Assembly (NCBI GenBank): GCA_913043275.1
Contig: CAJWLL010000019.1
Span: 1 to 37,314, forward strand
Direction: 5' to 3'
DNA: 37,314 nt
Origin: an uncultured Flavobacteriaceae bacterium
Lineage (GTDB): Bacteria > Bacteroidota > Bacteroidia > Flavobacteriales > Flavobacteriaceae
The position numbers were made by a program, and so were the translations under genes. Below the pieces are notes generated by a model, which made no database searches, was not told the origin of the DNA, and saw only the letters and a program-made list of their open reading frames with translations. Of this stretch, positions 17,498 through 26,658 are shown one piece after another (position 1 is the stretch's first letter; each line of letters opens with the position of its first letter).

Positions 17498-18319
17498 ATG
17501 AAAATTTTCACTTTCCTATTGCTTTTCATTGTGACTATAACAACAATATTTGCTCAAGAGTTCCAAGGTAAAGCGTACTATTTGTCAAAAACCAAAATGG
17601 ATCCAAAAACTTGGGAAAATATCCCGCCAGAGAGAAAAAAAAGGTTTATGGATCGTATGAATTCCAATATGGAAAAGAATTTTGAATTGGATTTTAACAG
17701 TACTGCTTCCCTGTTCTACGAGGAGGAAAGTCTAGATAACTCTGAGCGGAACGGGCGATTTAATTTTATGTCCTTTATGAATCCTTTTCAAGGCGTTTTA
17801 CACAAAGAATTTGCGACAAAAACTTTTACCAATCGACTGGAGCTTTTTGGAAAAATTTTCTTGATTAAAGACAGTCTCCTAAAGAGTAAGTGGGTGCTTT
17901 CAGGGGATTCAAAGAAAATAGGTAATTATACCGCTTATAAAGCGACAATGAGTAGGGAGGTGATCCAAGAGGTTTTTCAGTTTGGCAGGCAAAGTGCTGG
18001 AGAAAGTAAACCCAAAATGAAGACGGTCAATATCACTGCTTGGTTTACCCCTCAGATTCCTGTTTCAACAGGTCCTGCTAAACACGGTGGTTTACCAGGG
18101 CTTATTCTTGAGGTTAACAGTAATAATACCACCGTACTCTGTACCAAAGTAGTCATTAATCCTAAAGAAAAAATGAAAATCAAGGTTCCTAACAAAGGAA
18201 CTGTCGTAAACTCTGAAGAGTACAATAAAATCCGTGCACATAAGATAGCAGAAATGCGTGAGATGTATGGCAGAAACCGTGGACAAGGTGGAGGTGGCGG
18301 ACGCTTCAGATCTCGTTAA
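17498..18319 (+). CDS. GLPGLI family protein, exported
   Basis: This 273-residue protein has a clean signal peptide ending in TIFAQ. It contains the family-defining GLPGLI motif at residues 198-203, preceded by AWFTPQIPVSTGP, which is typical of the family. The family is largely confined to Bacteroidota and has no established biochemical function. The C-terminus is a Gly/Arg-rich tail (RGQGGGGGRFRSR), which many members share. It is followed after 16 bases by a large outer-membrane barrel gene, and such pairs recur in flavobacteria, so the two probably act together at the outer membrane. Whether this means transport, signalling or metal handling cannot be judged from sequence. Confidence 0.92.
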   Translation: MKIFTFLLLFIVTITTIFAQEFQGKAYYLSKTKMDPKTWENIPPERKKRFMDRMNSNMEKNFELDFNSTASLFYEEESLDNSERNGRFNFMSFMNPFQGVLHKEFATKTFTNRLELFGKIFLIKDSLLKSKWVLSGDSKKIGNYTAYKATMSREVIQEVFQFGRQSAGESKPKMKTVNITAWFTPQIPVSTGPAKHGGLPGLILEVNSNNTTVLCTKVVINPKEKMKIKVPNKGTVVNSEEYNKIRAHKIAEMREMYGRNRGQGGGGGRFRSR

Positions 18320-18335
18320 TTTTAACTAGTAAAAT

Positions 18336-21062
18336 TTGAGAAAATTATATCTAATAGGACTTTTTCTAATTACCACCTTGAATACTTTTGCTCAAAATAT
18401 TGATCTAGAGGGAGTTATTAAAGACGCTGATGGTAATCCTATTATGGGGGCCAATATTGTTGCTATTGAAAAAGAAACTCAAATTCTCGATGGTTTTGGA
18501 ATTTCAAATGAAATGGGCTTTTACAGATTGATCTTAAAAAAAGCAACAGATTATGAAATCAAAATATCATTTATAGGGCTGAAAGAAATAGCATTTATAT
18601 TCAATGAAAAAAATAATATAGAAAAAAACTTTGTTTTAGAAGATCAACCAGAATCCTTGGATGAGGTAGAATTGGTTTATGAGATGCCTGTAACCATCAA
18701 AGGAGATACGATTATTTATAATGCTGATTCATTTAATACCGGCTCGGAAAGAAAGCTGGAAGATGTTCTAAAAAATATGCCAGGAATTGAAGTCAATGAT
18801 GAGGGGCGTATAGAAGTGGAAGGAAAAGAAGTGACAAAAATCACGGTAGAGGGAAAAGATTTTTTTGATGGGGATTCAAAATTAGCCACCCAAAATCTGC
18901 CCTCTAATGTTGTGGGTAAAGTGGAGGTTTTAAGGAATTTTTCTGAGGTTAATCAATTGAGAAGTGTTACCAACAACGAAGATAATGTAGCCATTAACAT
19001 AAGCTTAAAAAGTGGTAAGGATAAATTTTGGTTTGGAGAGTTGGGGGGTGGAGTTGGAAATAATGATAGGTTCGTTGCTGCTCCCAAAATATTTTATTAC
19101 TCCATGGACCTCAGTGTAAATCTATTGGGGAATAGCAACAATATTGGAGAGCCGCCGCTTTCGCGAAGAGATTTTTATCGTTTTGGAGGAGGCTTCAACA
19201 ATCTCAACGCTAGAACGGGAACCTCTATAGATATCAGTTCTGATGACGCTGGAATTACCGATTTGCAAAACAATAGAGCCAAATCCATCGACTCGCAGTT
19301 TGGCGCCTACAACTTTAGTTATACTCCTTCAGAAGCTTTTGAGTTTAGTGGTTTTGCAATATATTCTCGAGCAGAGAATATATTGGAGGAAAGAAATACT
19401 CGAAGATACATCGTTTCTAATGCTCTTGAAGAAACTTCGGAGTACACAACGCAAGAGACCGAACAACAGTTGTATAAATTTACCACAGAATTTAACCCCA
19501 ATGAAAATCTTCAAACAGAATACAATTTACTCTATAAAACTTCGAATCAAAATGAACTTTCTGATTTGACTACCATTTCTGGAAGACAAGGATTAAGGGT
19601 TCCCGAACAAATTGGACAGTATAGGATTCAGACTCCTTATTACCTCAATCAAGAGTTACGTATGTATTTCACCTACAATGAAGATAACATCTTCTCATTT
19701 GAATTTCAACATTTGACTCAAGAAGAGGATCCTTTTTATCGTGCTATCAAACAGTTTGAACCTTTTGGAGGTTTATTGAATTTAAATGTTGATCAAGAAA
19801 ATTTCAACATCAATCAGAATCGACAAGCTAAAACTGATAAAATTGAGGTTAAATTGGACTATTTTTACATTCTTTCTCCCAAAGCCAATCTTAATTTTAC
19901 GTTCGGTATTACCGATGTAAAACAAAATTTTAATTCCTCTATTTTTCAGATTTTAGATAACAATTCCAATCAATTTTTTTCACAAACAAATCTCAATAAT
20001 GATGTTTCTTTTCATTTTCAGGATGCTTATGCAGCCATCCATTACCGTTTTATATCTGGAATTTTCACTTTAGATCCAGGTGTTACATTACATTCTTATA
20101 GGACAGTTGCCAGGCAATTAGAGAGTTCTGTTGATAATAGTTTTGCCTTTTTTCGACCCGATTTACGCATTTTACTAAAACTAAAAGATTCTGAGACTTT
20201 AAGACTTGTTTATCGCTCTACACGACAATTTAGGGACATCAATCAATTGGCCGAAGGATATATTTTCAGAAACTATAACTCCTTTTTTCAGGGAAATTCC
20301 AATTTGGAAGCAGCCTTTTTCAATGTGGTCAATTTGAATTACCAAAGCATCAATATTTTTAATTTCACTAATATATTTGGGAATCTAAGTTATTCGATAA
20401 GAGACAATGCTATTCAAAGTACTACCTCTGTTGCAGGTATTAATAGCGTAAGGTCTGCTTCTAATTCGAACTTTTCTCAAGAGACCTATACTGCTTCAGG
20501 TCGAATTGACAAAAGATCAAAGAATGTAAAGGGTGGAGCGAGTATCAATTATAATTATAGTGATTTTAATAATGTAATCAATAACAATCCAACTGCCTCA
20601 AGTAATTTTACTCAGCGATACCGATTGAATATAGCTACTAATTTCAGAACCAAACCAAATATAGAAATCGGTTATACATATAGTGTCAGGGATTATAAAA
20701 CGGGAAATATTGCTAGTAAATTTTATACCGATGCGCCTTATGTTCGCGTTGATGCATATTTTTTAAAGGGATTTGTGTTTAATGCAAAATACACCTACAA
20801 CTTTTACCGTAATCAGGAACAAACCCTTAACGAATATCGTTTTTTAGAAGCAGATTTATCTTACACACCTCAAGGCTCCAAATGGGAGTTTGGCATTAGT
20901 GCTAATAATTTACTCAATGACACACAGATTAATAGGGATAGTTTCAATCAATTTTCCTTTACGACCAACTCATATATTATTCAGCCAAGGTATGTTGTGT
21001 TTCAAATTACATATGATCTGACAGCCATAGGAGGTAAAAGCAATGAAAAAAAGAAGAAGTAA
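18336..21062 (+). CDS. Outer-membrane barrel protein with carboxypeptidase-like regulatory domain (TonB-receptor-like)
   Basis: This 908-residue protein has a signal peptide ending in NTFAQ. A carboxypeptidase-D regulatory-like domain spans about residues 22-100 (DADGNPIMGANI..., ISNEMGFYRL). A plug-like segment spans about 115-225 (GDTIIYNADSF, LEDVLKNMPGIEV, VEGKDFFDGD), and a long beta-barrel rich in alternating aromatic strands runs to the end. This is the outer-membrane-beta-barrel type related to TonB-dependent receptors, not a SusC: no SusD partner follows and the SusC-specific extensions are missing. The start is TTG at 18336, the only codon placing a full signal peptide immediately after the GLPGLI gene. 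It likely transports or senses a ligand together with that partner. The ligand is unknown. Confidence 0.88.
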   Translation: MRKLYLIGLFLITTLNTFAQNIDLEGVIKDADGNPIMGANIVAIEKETQILDGFGISNEMGFYRLILKKATDYEIKISFIGLKEIAFIFNEKNNIEKNFVLEDQPESLDEVELVYEMPVTIKGDTIIYNADSFNTGSERKLEDVLKNMPGIEVNDEGRIEVEGKEVTKITVEGKDFFDGDSKLATQNLPSNVVGKVEVLRNFSEVNQLRSVTNNEDNVAINISLKSGKDKFWFGELGGGVGNNDRFVAAPKIFYYSMDLSVNLLGNSNNIGEPPLSRRDFYRFGGGFNNLNARTGTSIDISSDDAGITDLQNNRAKSIDSQFGAYNFSYTPSEAFEFSGFAIYSRAENILEERNTRRYIVSNALEETSEYTTQETEQQLYKFTTEFNPNENLQTEYNLLYKTSNQNELSDLTTISGRQGLRVPEQIGQYRIQTPYYLNQELRMYFTYNEDNIFSFEFQHLTQEEDPFYRAIKQFEPFGGLLNLNVDQENFNINQNRQAKTDKIEVKLDYFYILSPKANLNFTFGITDVKQNFNSSIFQILDNNSNQFFSQTNLNNDVSFHFQDAYAAIHYRFISGIFTLDPGVTLHSYRTVARQLESSVDNSFAFFRPDLRILLKLKDSETLRLVYRSTRQFRDINQLAEGYIFRNYNSFFQGNSNLEAAFFNVVNLNYQSINIFNFTNIFGNLSYSIRDNAIQSTTSVAGINSVRSASNSNFSQETYTASGRIDKRSKNVKGGASINYNYSDFNNVINNNPTASSNFTQRYRLNIATNFRTKPNIEIGYTYSVRDYKTGNIASKFYTDAPYVRVDAYFLKGFVFNAKYTYNFYRNQEQTLNEYRFLEADLSYTPQGSKWEFGISANNLLNDTQINRDSFNQFSFTTNSYIIQPRYVVFQITYDLTAIGGKSNEKKKK

Positions 21063-21908
21063 TTAATTTAGCATCCCAATGGCCGTTATCCAATCTATCA
21101 TATTGTTAAACCAATTATCCACGGGATGACCCGTTTTTCTTATCCCGAAACCATGATCCCCATGATGATAATTGTGTAGTTCGCTCACAAAACCTTTTTC
21201 TGCCCAATCGATATAGAGTTTAGCACTAGGTATGGCCAGATTTAATTTATCAGCTGTGGTGCAAGCTACAAATAGAGGAGGGCCATAAGCGGGAGGCTCT
21301 TGGTCCTCTAAGATCACCATCCATGGGTAAATGGGAACCAAAAAATTAGGTCTGTCTTTTTCTTCAGATTTATAGGTCGCTTCAATGCTCACTGCACCCC
21401 CGGCAGAGAATCCCATAATCCCTATTTTGTTAGGATCGATAATGTATTTGGCGGCATTTTCCCTAACATGAGCAATGGCATTCAATGCATCCAGATGCCC
21501 GTAGGTCAACTGCTTTTTTTCTTTTAAGTAGGGTTCATTCAGTCCTTCATTTTCACCAATCAGATGAGCGGGAACCAAACGGTATTTTAAAACAAAAGCA
21601 GCAATTCCTTTTTCATTTAAAGCTTTTGCGACATCCAAGCCTTCATGGAAAAACGCATTGGATCTCATCCCCCCACCGGGACATACCACCATGGCCGTAG
21701 TGGATTTGGAACTTCCCTCTGGTAAAAACACCTGTATAGTTGGAATGGAGATATTTTGAAATTTGTATTGATCGCCCGAATAACCTTTGGTTTTGATCTC
21801 GGGTTCTCTGTAGTCCAGTCCACTATTGTCATATTCTAGGGTGATGATTTCTTGACCACTCAAATGGACAGAAAAAGTGAAGAGCAGAAGGAATATGAGT
21901 TTTTTCAT
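21063..21908 (-). CDS. Exported alpha/beta hydrolase (acetyl esterase/lipase type)
   Basis: This 281-residue protein starts with a signal peptide (MKKLIFLLLFTF, ending near HLSGQ). It carries the oxyanion-hole motif VVCPGGGMRSNA at residues 74-85, the nucleophile elbow GFSAGG with Ser168, and a C-terminal HHGDHGFG with the likely catalytic His. This is the pattern of hormone-sensitive-lipase-like or xylan-associated acetyl esterases in the BD-FAE group, which often deacetylate polysaccharides. Its stop directly abuts the stop of the outer-membrane barrel gene on the other strand. It may belong functionally to the glycan locus to the left, as a third ester-cleaving enzyme next to the SGNH and CE15 proteins. 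The substrate is unproven. Confidence 0.85.
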   Translation of the reverse strand: MKKLIFLLLFTFSVHLSGQEIITLEYDNSGLDYREPEIKTKGYSGDQYKFQNISIPTIQVFLPEGSSKSTTAMVVCPGGGMRSNAFFHEGLDVAKALNEKGIAAFVLKYRLVPAHLIGENEGLNEPYLKEKKQLTYGHLDALNAIAHVRENAAKYIIDPNKIGIMGFSAGGAVSIEATYKSEEKDRPNFLVPIYPWMVILEDQEPPAYGPPLFVACTTADKLNLAIPSAKLYIDWAEKGFVSELHNYHHGDHGFGIRKTGHPVDNWFNNMIDWITAIGMLN

Positions 21909-21970
21909 TTTATAAAAGTTTATAAGTAAAAAACATCTTATATAATTTGAGAACTATCTTTTTAATAAAT

Positions 21971-22927
21971 TTAAGAACTCTTGAAAGTATTTAATTTTTT
22001 GATTAATTCGGGAACTACTTCAAAGGCATCTCCAACTACTCCATAGTCTGCGGCTTTGAAGAAAGGTGCTTCAGGATCATTATTGATGACAACCTTTACC
22101 TTAGAGGAGTTGATACCCGCCAAATGTTGAATAGCTCCAGATATACCAACTGCTATGTAAAGGTTTGATGCAACGGGTTTACCTGTTTGTCCGACATGTT
22201 CACTATGAGGACGCCACCCCATATCAGAAACAGGTTTTGAACAAGCTGTCGCTGCACCCAATGTTTCAGCCAATTCTTCGATAAGGTGCCAATTTTCAGG
22301 ACCTTTTAAACCTCGACCACCAGAGACAACTACATCAGCATCAGCAATACTCACTTGACCACTTGTTTTTTCGATTTTATCGACCTTAAAGTCAGTTTCT
22401 AAATTGTTAGCTGACTTATCCTCAGTGGTAATTTCTTTGTGATTTTCTCTAAGTCCAAAGGAATTGTTTGATAAGCCGATAATGTTTACTTCGTTATCAA
22501 GAACGCAAATGTTGAAAGCTTTATTAGTAAAACAAGATCGTTTTACGGTAAGGGGTTTAAGTGATTCAGGCAGTCCTACAACATTGGAAGCATAGCCTGC
22601 CGAAAGGGAAACTGTCAATAAAGGGGCCAAGTATTTTGCATTCGCACTTGAACTTAAAACCACCAGCTTTACTCCATTTTCTTGTGCAACCGAAGTTAGA
22701 TTCGCAGCATACTGCTGGGCGGTGAAATTTTCCAATGAAGGGTCACTAATTTGAATGACCCTGTCAACACCATAAGTCCCCAGTGTTTTGGTATCGCTGT
22801 GGTTGAAACTGGCAGCAATCAATTCAACTTCCAACTGGTCGGCGATGGACCTGCCATAGGATGCCAATTCAAGCGCAGACTTTTTAAACTTTCCGTTTTC
22901 GGATTCTGTATAGATTAAAATACCCAT
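21971..22927 (-). CDS. etfA: Electron transfer flavoprotein subunit alpha
   Basis: EtfA binds FAD and, with EtfB, carries electrons from acyl-CoA dehydrogenases to the respiratory chain through ETF-quinone oxidoreductase. The 318-residue length is normal. The N-terminal ETF domain begins GILIYTESENGKFKK, and the C-terminal FAD-binding part shows SGGRGLKGPENW near residue 206 and SNLYIAVGISGAIQHLAGI further on. It lies ten bases downstream of etfB in the same minus-strand operon, in the usual order etfB-etfA. Together with the nearby fadB-fadA genes it supports fatty-acid beta-oxidation. Confidence 0.97.
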   Translation of the reverse strand: MGILIYTESENGKFKKSALELASYGRSIADQLEVELIAASFNHSDTKTLGTYGVDRVIQISDPSLENFTAQQYAANLTSVAQENGVKLVVLSSSANAKYLAPLLTVSLSAGYASNVVGLPESLKPLTVKRSCFTNKAFNICVLDNEVNIIGLSNNSFGLRENHKEITTEDKSANNLETDFKVDKIEKTSGQVSIADADVVVSGGRGLKGPENWHLIEELAETLGAATACSKPVSDMGWRPHSEHVGQTGKPVASNLYIAVGISGAIQHLAGINSSKVKVVINNDPEAPFFKAADYGVVGDAFEVVPELIKKLNTFKSS

Positions 22928-22937
22928 AATGTGTTTT

Positions 22938-23684
22938 CTAAATTACTTTGGCCTCGTTGTGAAGTAAATCGATGAGTTGGTCAATTTGATCGGGGTCAAC
23001 CATTTTTACCGCTCCTTTAAGGGCAGGTTTTTCAAACTTTGATATGGAAGACTTGATCTGGCTGTCAACCGCAGGCTGTAACGTCAAACTTTTTTGTCGG
23101 GCTTGCATGATACCTCTCATGTTGGGAATGATTAAATCCTTTTCTTCTACTAGTCCTTTTTGAGCTCCGATAACCAGTGGAAGCTGACAAGAAACGGATT
23201 CAATTCCACCGTCAATTTCTCGTGAGGCTTTGGCAGTATTGCCTTCTATTTCAAGTGCCATACAATTGGTTACAAAATTATATTCCATCATGGCAGAAAG
23301 CATCCCCGGCACCATGGCTCCGTTGTAATCGATGGACTCTCTTCCCGCTATGATCAAATCATAGTTTTCCTCTTTGCAATGGGCACTCAACTGCTGTGCT
23401 ACTTGAAAGCCGTCTATAGGGTTGAGATCAACCCTGATAGCTTTATTGGCTCCTATGGCCAAGCACTTTCTCAGTGTGGGTTCACAACTGGCATCTCCAA
23501 CAGTGATTACAGTTACTTCTGCTTGTTGTTTTTGTTGATACCAAATCGCTCGCGTAAGCCCAAATTCATCGTTGGGGTTGATAATGAATTGCACGCCGTT
23601 TTTGTCAAAGGCTGTTGCATCATCAACAAAATTTATTTTAGAGGTGGTATCAGGTACATGACTGATGCATACCAAAATTTTCAT
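22938..23684 (-). CDS. etfB: Electron transfer flavoprotein subunit beta
   Basis: EtfB carries AMP and pairs with EtfA. The 248-residue protein begins KILVCISHVPDT, typical of the family, includes FIINPNDEFGLTRA, and has the DLIIAGRESIDYNGAMVPGML segment that forms the AMP site and the dehydrogenase docking region. It starts the etfBA operon on the minus strand. The 204 bases upstream to the SCP2 gene hold no clear promoter box; a TAATTTTA near-match is the best I see, and a short minus-strand open frame there looks like chance. Confidence 0.97.
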   Translation of the reverse strand: MKILVCISHVPDTTSKINFVDDATAFDKNGVQFIINPNDEFGLTRAIWYQQKQQAEVTVITVGDASCEPTLRKCLAIGANKAIRVDLNPIDGFQVAQQLSAHCKEENYDLIIAGRESIDYNGAMVPGMLSAMMEYNFVTNCMALEIEGNTAKASREIDGGIESVSCQLPLVIGAQKGLVEEKDLIIPNMRGIMQARQKSLTLQPAVDSQIKSSISKFEKPALKGAVKMVDPDQIDQLIDLLHNEAKVI

Positions 23685-23888
23685 AAAATTTACTTTTTAG
23701 TAACAATCATTATTTTGATCGAATAAGATAAAATTAGATAAAAATTAAGACTATAAAATGATTTGAAACCATTTAACTTTATACTAGGATAAGATATGTT
23801 TATATGTCTTTGTATAAAGGTTAAATTTTTAAAATATTCATTTAAGGTTACCCCCAGATATTGATGGAATTTAAAAAAAATCAATATT

Positions 23889-24185
23889 TTATCCCATTAA
23901 AGATTGGACTTTCATTGCTAATCCCATATCTCCATCAATTTTAATCTGACCACCCATAACCGCCATCATTGGGTTGAGTTCTCCGTCCCTAAGTTTCTCT
24001 AATACTTCAGTAGAAACACTTATCGTACAATCTGCCTCTAAGTCTTCCATAGAAACAGTATTTTGCTCGCCATTACCATTAATAAATACTGCATTACCAT
24101 CGACGATAAATTTTAGGGTACCTCCTAAAGGGGAGGCATTTTCCGCTCTTTCTTTAAACTGATCAAATACTTTTTGATGACTCAT
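23889..24185 (-). CDS. SCP2 sterol-binding-domain protein
   Basis: This small 98-residue cytoplasmic protein matches the SCP2 sterol carrier domain, with a lipid-binding beta sheet and amphipathic helices. Recognisable pieces are the GTLKFIVDGNAVFINGNG strand pair, ADCTISVSTEVLEKLRDGELNPMMAVMGG, and KIDGDMGLAMKV near the end. Such proteins bind fatty acyl-CoA or other lipids and often sit next to beta-oxidation genes. Here the gene is divergent from fadB and upstream of etfBA, which fits lipid handling. There is no signal peptide. Its exact ligand is unknown. Confidence 0.9.
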   Translation of the reverse strand: MSHQKVFDQFKERAENASPLGGTLKFIVDGNAVFINGNGEQNTVSMEDLEADCTISVSTEVLEKLRDGELNPMMAVMGGQIKIDGDMGLAMKVQSLMG

Positions 24186-24201
24186 AAAAATATATTTTCA
24201 A

Positions 24202-24209
24202 CAAATGTA
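24202..24209 (-). promoter_or_regulatory. Bacteroidota -7 box for the SCP2 gene
   Basis: The minus strand reads TACATTTG, an exact TAnnTTTG match, 16 bases before the SCP2 start codon. No convincing -33 TTG is seen. With the box at 24240-24247 it makes a compact divergent promoter. Confidence 0.4.
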
Positions 24210-24239
24210 TAAAAAAATGTATCCCTCCCAGTTTTTTAA

Positions 24240-24247
24240 TAGTTTTG
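24240..24247 (+). promoter_or_regulatory. Bacteroidota -7 box for fadB
   Basis: TAGTTTTG matches TAnnTTTG and ends 14 bases before ATG 24262. It supports that start over the in-frame ATGs at 24205 and 24217, which would lie upstream of the transcript start. The leader would be very short. Confidence 0.4.
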
Positions 24248-24261
24248 TTAAAAACCAAACA

Positions 24262-26652
24262 ATGCAGTACAGAATAAAGAATGTTGCCGTTTTAGGTTCT
24301 GGTGTGATGGGTTCTGGAATAGCTTGTCAATTGGCAAATGTAGGACTTGAAGTATTGATGCTAGACATTTTACCCAAAGGACTATCTGACAACAAAACTA
24401 AAAGAAGTAGCGTTGCTGAAAACGCACTAAACAAATCCATCAAATCAAAGCCCGCTCCCCTATTCAAAAAAGAATACGCCAGTAGGATAAAGGTTGGGAA
24501 TTTTGATGATGATTTTGAAAAAATCAAAGATGCTGATTGGATCATCGAAGTGGTCGTTGAAAGATTGGATATAAAACAGCAGATTTTCGAAAAAGTTGAA
24601 AAACATAGAAAACCCGGCAGTATTGTTAGTTCGAATACTTCCAGTATACCTATCCATCAACTGTCAGAGGGGAGATCAGAGGATTTTAAAAAACATTTTT
24701 GTGGCACTCATTTTTTCAATCCGCCTAGATACCTGAGGTTACTTGAAATAATCCCTATTGCTGAAACCCAGGCAGAATTGGTTGATTTCTTCATGCATTT
24801 TGGAGAAATCAATTTAGGAAAACAGACTGTATTGTGTAAAGACACCCCTGCTTTTATTGCCAATAGAATTGGAGTTATGTCGGGTGTTAAAGTATTTGAT
24901 CTGACACAGAAATACGATCTTTCCATTGAGGAGGTTGATGCTCTGACAGGTGCTCTAATTGGAAGACCCAATACTGGGACTTATAGATTGCAGGACTTGG
25001 TAGGTCTTGATACTGGTGAAAAAGTCACCCAGTTTGTCATCAATAATGTCAAAAACGATTCTTTTTTTGAATCATTGGGTAAAGCTCCAGAAACAAAATT
25101 CATAACCTTTCTTTTGAAAAGTAATTTTTTAGGTAATAAAACGGGGAAAGGGTTTTATGAAAAAACTAATCAAAAAGACGCAAAAGGTAAAACGGTCATC
25201 AATGCATTGGATCTGAAAACATTGCAATACAAACCCAGTGTTCGCCCAAAAAACCCAATCATTAAAGAAGCTAAGGCAATTGAGAAAATGCAAAAAAGAA
25301 TATCTTTTTTGATTGGTAAGGAAGACAAAGAAAGTCTTTTCCTAAAGGAATATTTTACAGCTATTTTTGCCTATTCCGCCCAAAAAGTTCCTGAAATTTC
25401 CGATCAATATTATCCTGTTGATGATGCCATGAGAGCAGGATATGTTTGGGATTTTGGTCCTTTTGAATACTGGGATTTGATTGGATTTCAGAATGGACTC
25501 GATATGATTGAAGCTGCCGGTGAGAAAGTCCCCGATTGGGTTAAGCAGATGCAAAAAGCTGGAGCCGAGCAATTTTACAAATACGAAAAAGGAGAAAAGA
25601 AATATTTTGATTTCGATAGTCATTCATACAAAACAGTTCCCGGTTCTAATGCTTTCATCATTTTAGAAAGTTTTCGGGAAAATACACCCATAATTAAAAA
25701 CAGCGAGTGTGCTGTTCACGATATAGGAGACGGTGTAATGTGTTTGGAATTTCAAAGTAAAAGCAATTCTATAGGCGAAGGGATTGGAAAAGCGATTGCA
25801 GAAGCGATTGACTTGGCCGAAAATGAAGGTTGGAGTGGAATAGTGATTGGCAACAATGCCAAACAATTTAGTGTGGGAGCCAACCTTATGAATATTGGGA
25901 TGCTGGCTATGCAAAAACAATTTGACACTCTGAATCAAATGGTGGCCGATTTCCAATCGATCAATATGCGAATCAGAACTTCTAAAATTCCAGTGGTTGG
26001 TGCTACTCAAGGCTACGTCTTTGGTGGGGGTTGTGAAATCACCATGCACTGCGATGCTGCAGTATGTGCTGCAGAGTCTTATATCGGGCTTGTCGAGGTC
26101 GGGGTAGGTCTCATCCCCGGAGGTGGAGGAAGTAAGGAGTTTGCCTTAAGGGTTTCAGATGGTTTTTACGAAGGAGACGTTAAAATGCCCATGTTAATTG
26201 ATCACTTTAAGTCCATCGCAACTGCTGCCGTTTCCACTTCAGCCTCTGAAGCTTTCGATTTGCATTATCTTTTGGAAAACCGGGACGCCATTTCCTACAA
26301 TGTCCAAAGAAACATTAGTTTGGCAAAAGAAAAAATACTGGAACTCGCTAAAGATTATATACCTCCTGCTCCCAGAGAAGATATTGAGGTATTAGGAAGA
26401 TCAGGTTTGGGAGTACTCTATTCAGCAATTAATGAATATCGATTGGGAGGTTATATGTCAGACTATGATAAGGAAATTGCTCAAAAGCTAGCCTATGTTG
26501 TTTGTGGTGGTGACTTAACCAGTCCTCAAAAAGTCAGTGAACAATATTTACTCGATATAGAAAGAGAAGCTTTCATGAGTTTATTGGGTAAACCCAAAAC
26601 CTTAGAAAGGATTCAATACTTATTAATGAATAACAAGCCTTTAAGAAACTAG
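24262..26652 (+). CDS. fadB: Bifunctional 3-hydroxyacyl-CoA dehydrogenase/enoyl-CoA hydratase
   Basis: It catalyses two beta-oxidation steps: hydration of trans-2-enoyl-CoA and NAD-dependent oxidation of 3-hydroxyacyl-CoA. The 796-residue protein has the dehydrogenase part first, with the Rossmann motif VLGSGVMGSGIA at the N-terminus and GTHFFNPPRYLRLLEIIP carrying the catalytic His. The enoyl-CoA hydratase part follows (KQFSVGANL, then TQGYVFGGGCE and LVEVGVGLIPGGGGS with a catalytic Glu). This domain order is opposite to E. coli FadB but normal for Bacteroidota. The start at 24262 gives the standard MQYRIKNVAVLG beginning; extensions to 24205 add 19 unrelated residues. The thiolase gene follows after six bases. 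Confidence 0.96.
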   Translation: MQYRIKNVAVLGSGVMGSGIACQLANVGLEVLMLDILPKGLSDNKTKRSSVAENALNKSIKSKPAPLFKKEYASRIKVGNFDDDFEKIKDADWIIEVVVERLDIKQQIFEKVEKHRKPGSIVSSNTSSIPIHQLSEGRSEDFKKHFCGTHFFNPPRYLRLLEIIPIAETQAELVDFFMHFGEINLGKQTVLCKDTPAFIANRIGVMSGVKVFDLTQKYDLSIEEVDALTGALIGRPNTGTYRLQDLVGLDTGEKVTQFVINNVKNDSFFESLGKAPETKFITFLLKSNFLGNKTGKGFYEKTNQKDAKGKTVINALDLKTLQYKPSVRPKNPIIKEAKAIEKMQKRISFLIGKEDKESLFLKEYFTAIFAYSAQKVPEISDQYYPVDDAMRAGYVWDFGPFEYWDLIGFQNGLDMIEAAGEKVPDWVKQMQKAGAEQFYKYEKGEKKYFDFDSHSYKTVPGSNAFIILESFRENTPIIKNSECAVHDIGDGVMCLEFQSKSNSIGEGIGKAIAEAIDLAENEGWSGIVIGNNAKQFSVGANLMNIGMLAMQKQFDTLNQMVADFQSINMRIRTSKIPVVGATQGYVFGGGCEITMHCDAAVCAAESYIGLVEVGVGLIPGGGGSKEFALRVSDGFYEGDVKMPMLIDHFKSIATAAVSTSASEAFDLHYLLENRDAISYNVQRNISLAKEKILELAKDYIPPAPREDIEVLGRSGLGVLYSAINEYRLGGYMSDYDKEIAQKLAYVVCGGDLTSPQKVSEQYLLDIEREAFMSLLGKPKTLERIQYLLMNNKPLRN

Positions 26653-26658
26653 TAGCAT

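Noticed and set aside
18336..21062. SusC identity for the 908-residue barrel
   Set aside because: No SusD follows, and the protein fits the carboxypeptidase-like/outer-membrane-barrel group paired with GLPGLI proteins.
23690..23884. 64-codon minus-strand frame upstream of etfB
   Set aside because: It is Ile/Lys/Tyr-rich AT translation with no motif, in the likely etf promoter region.
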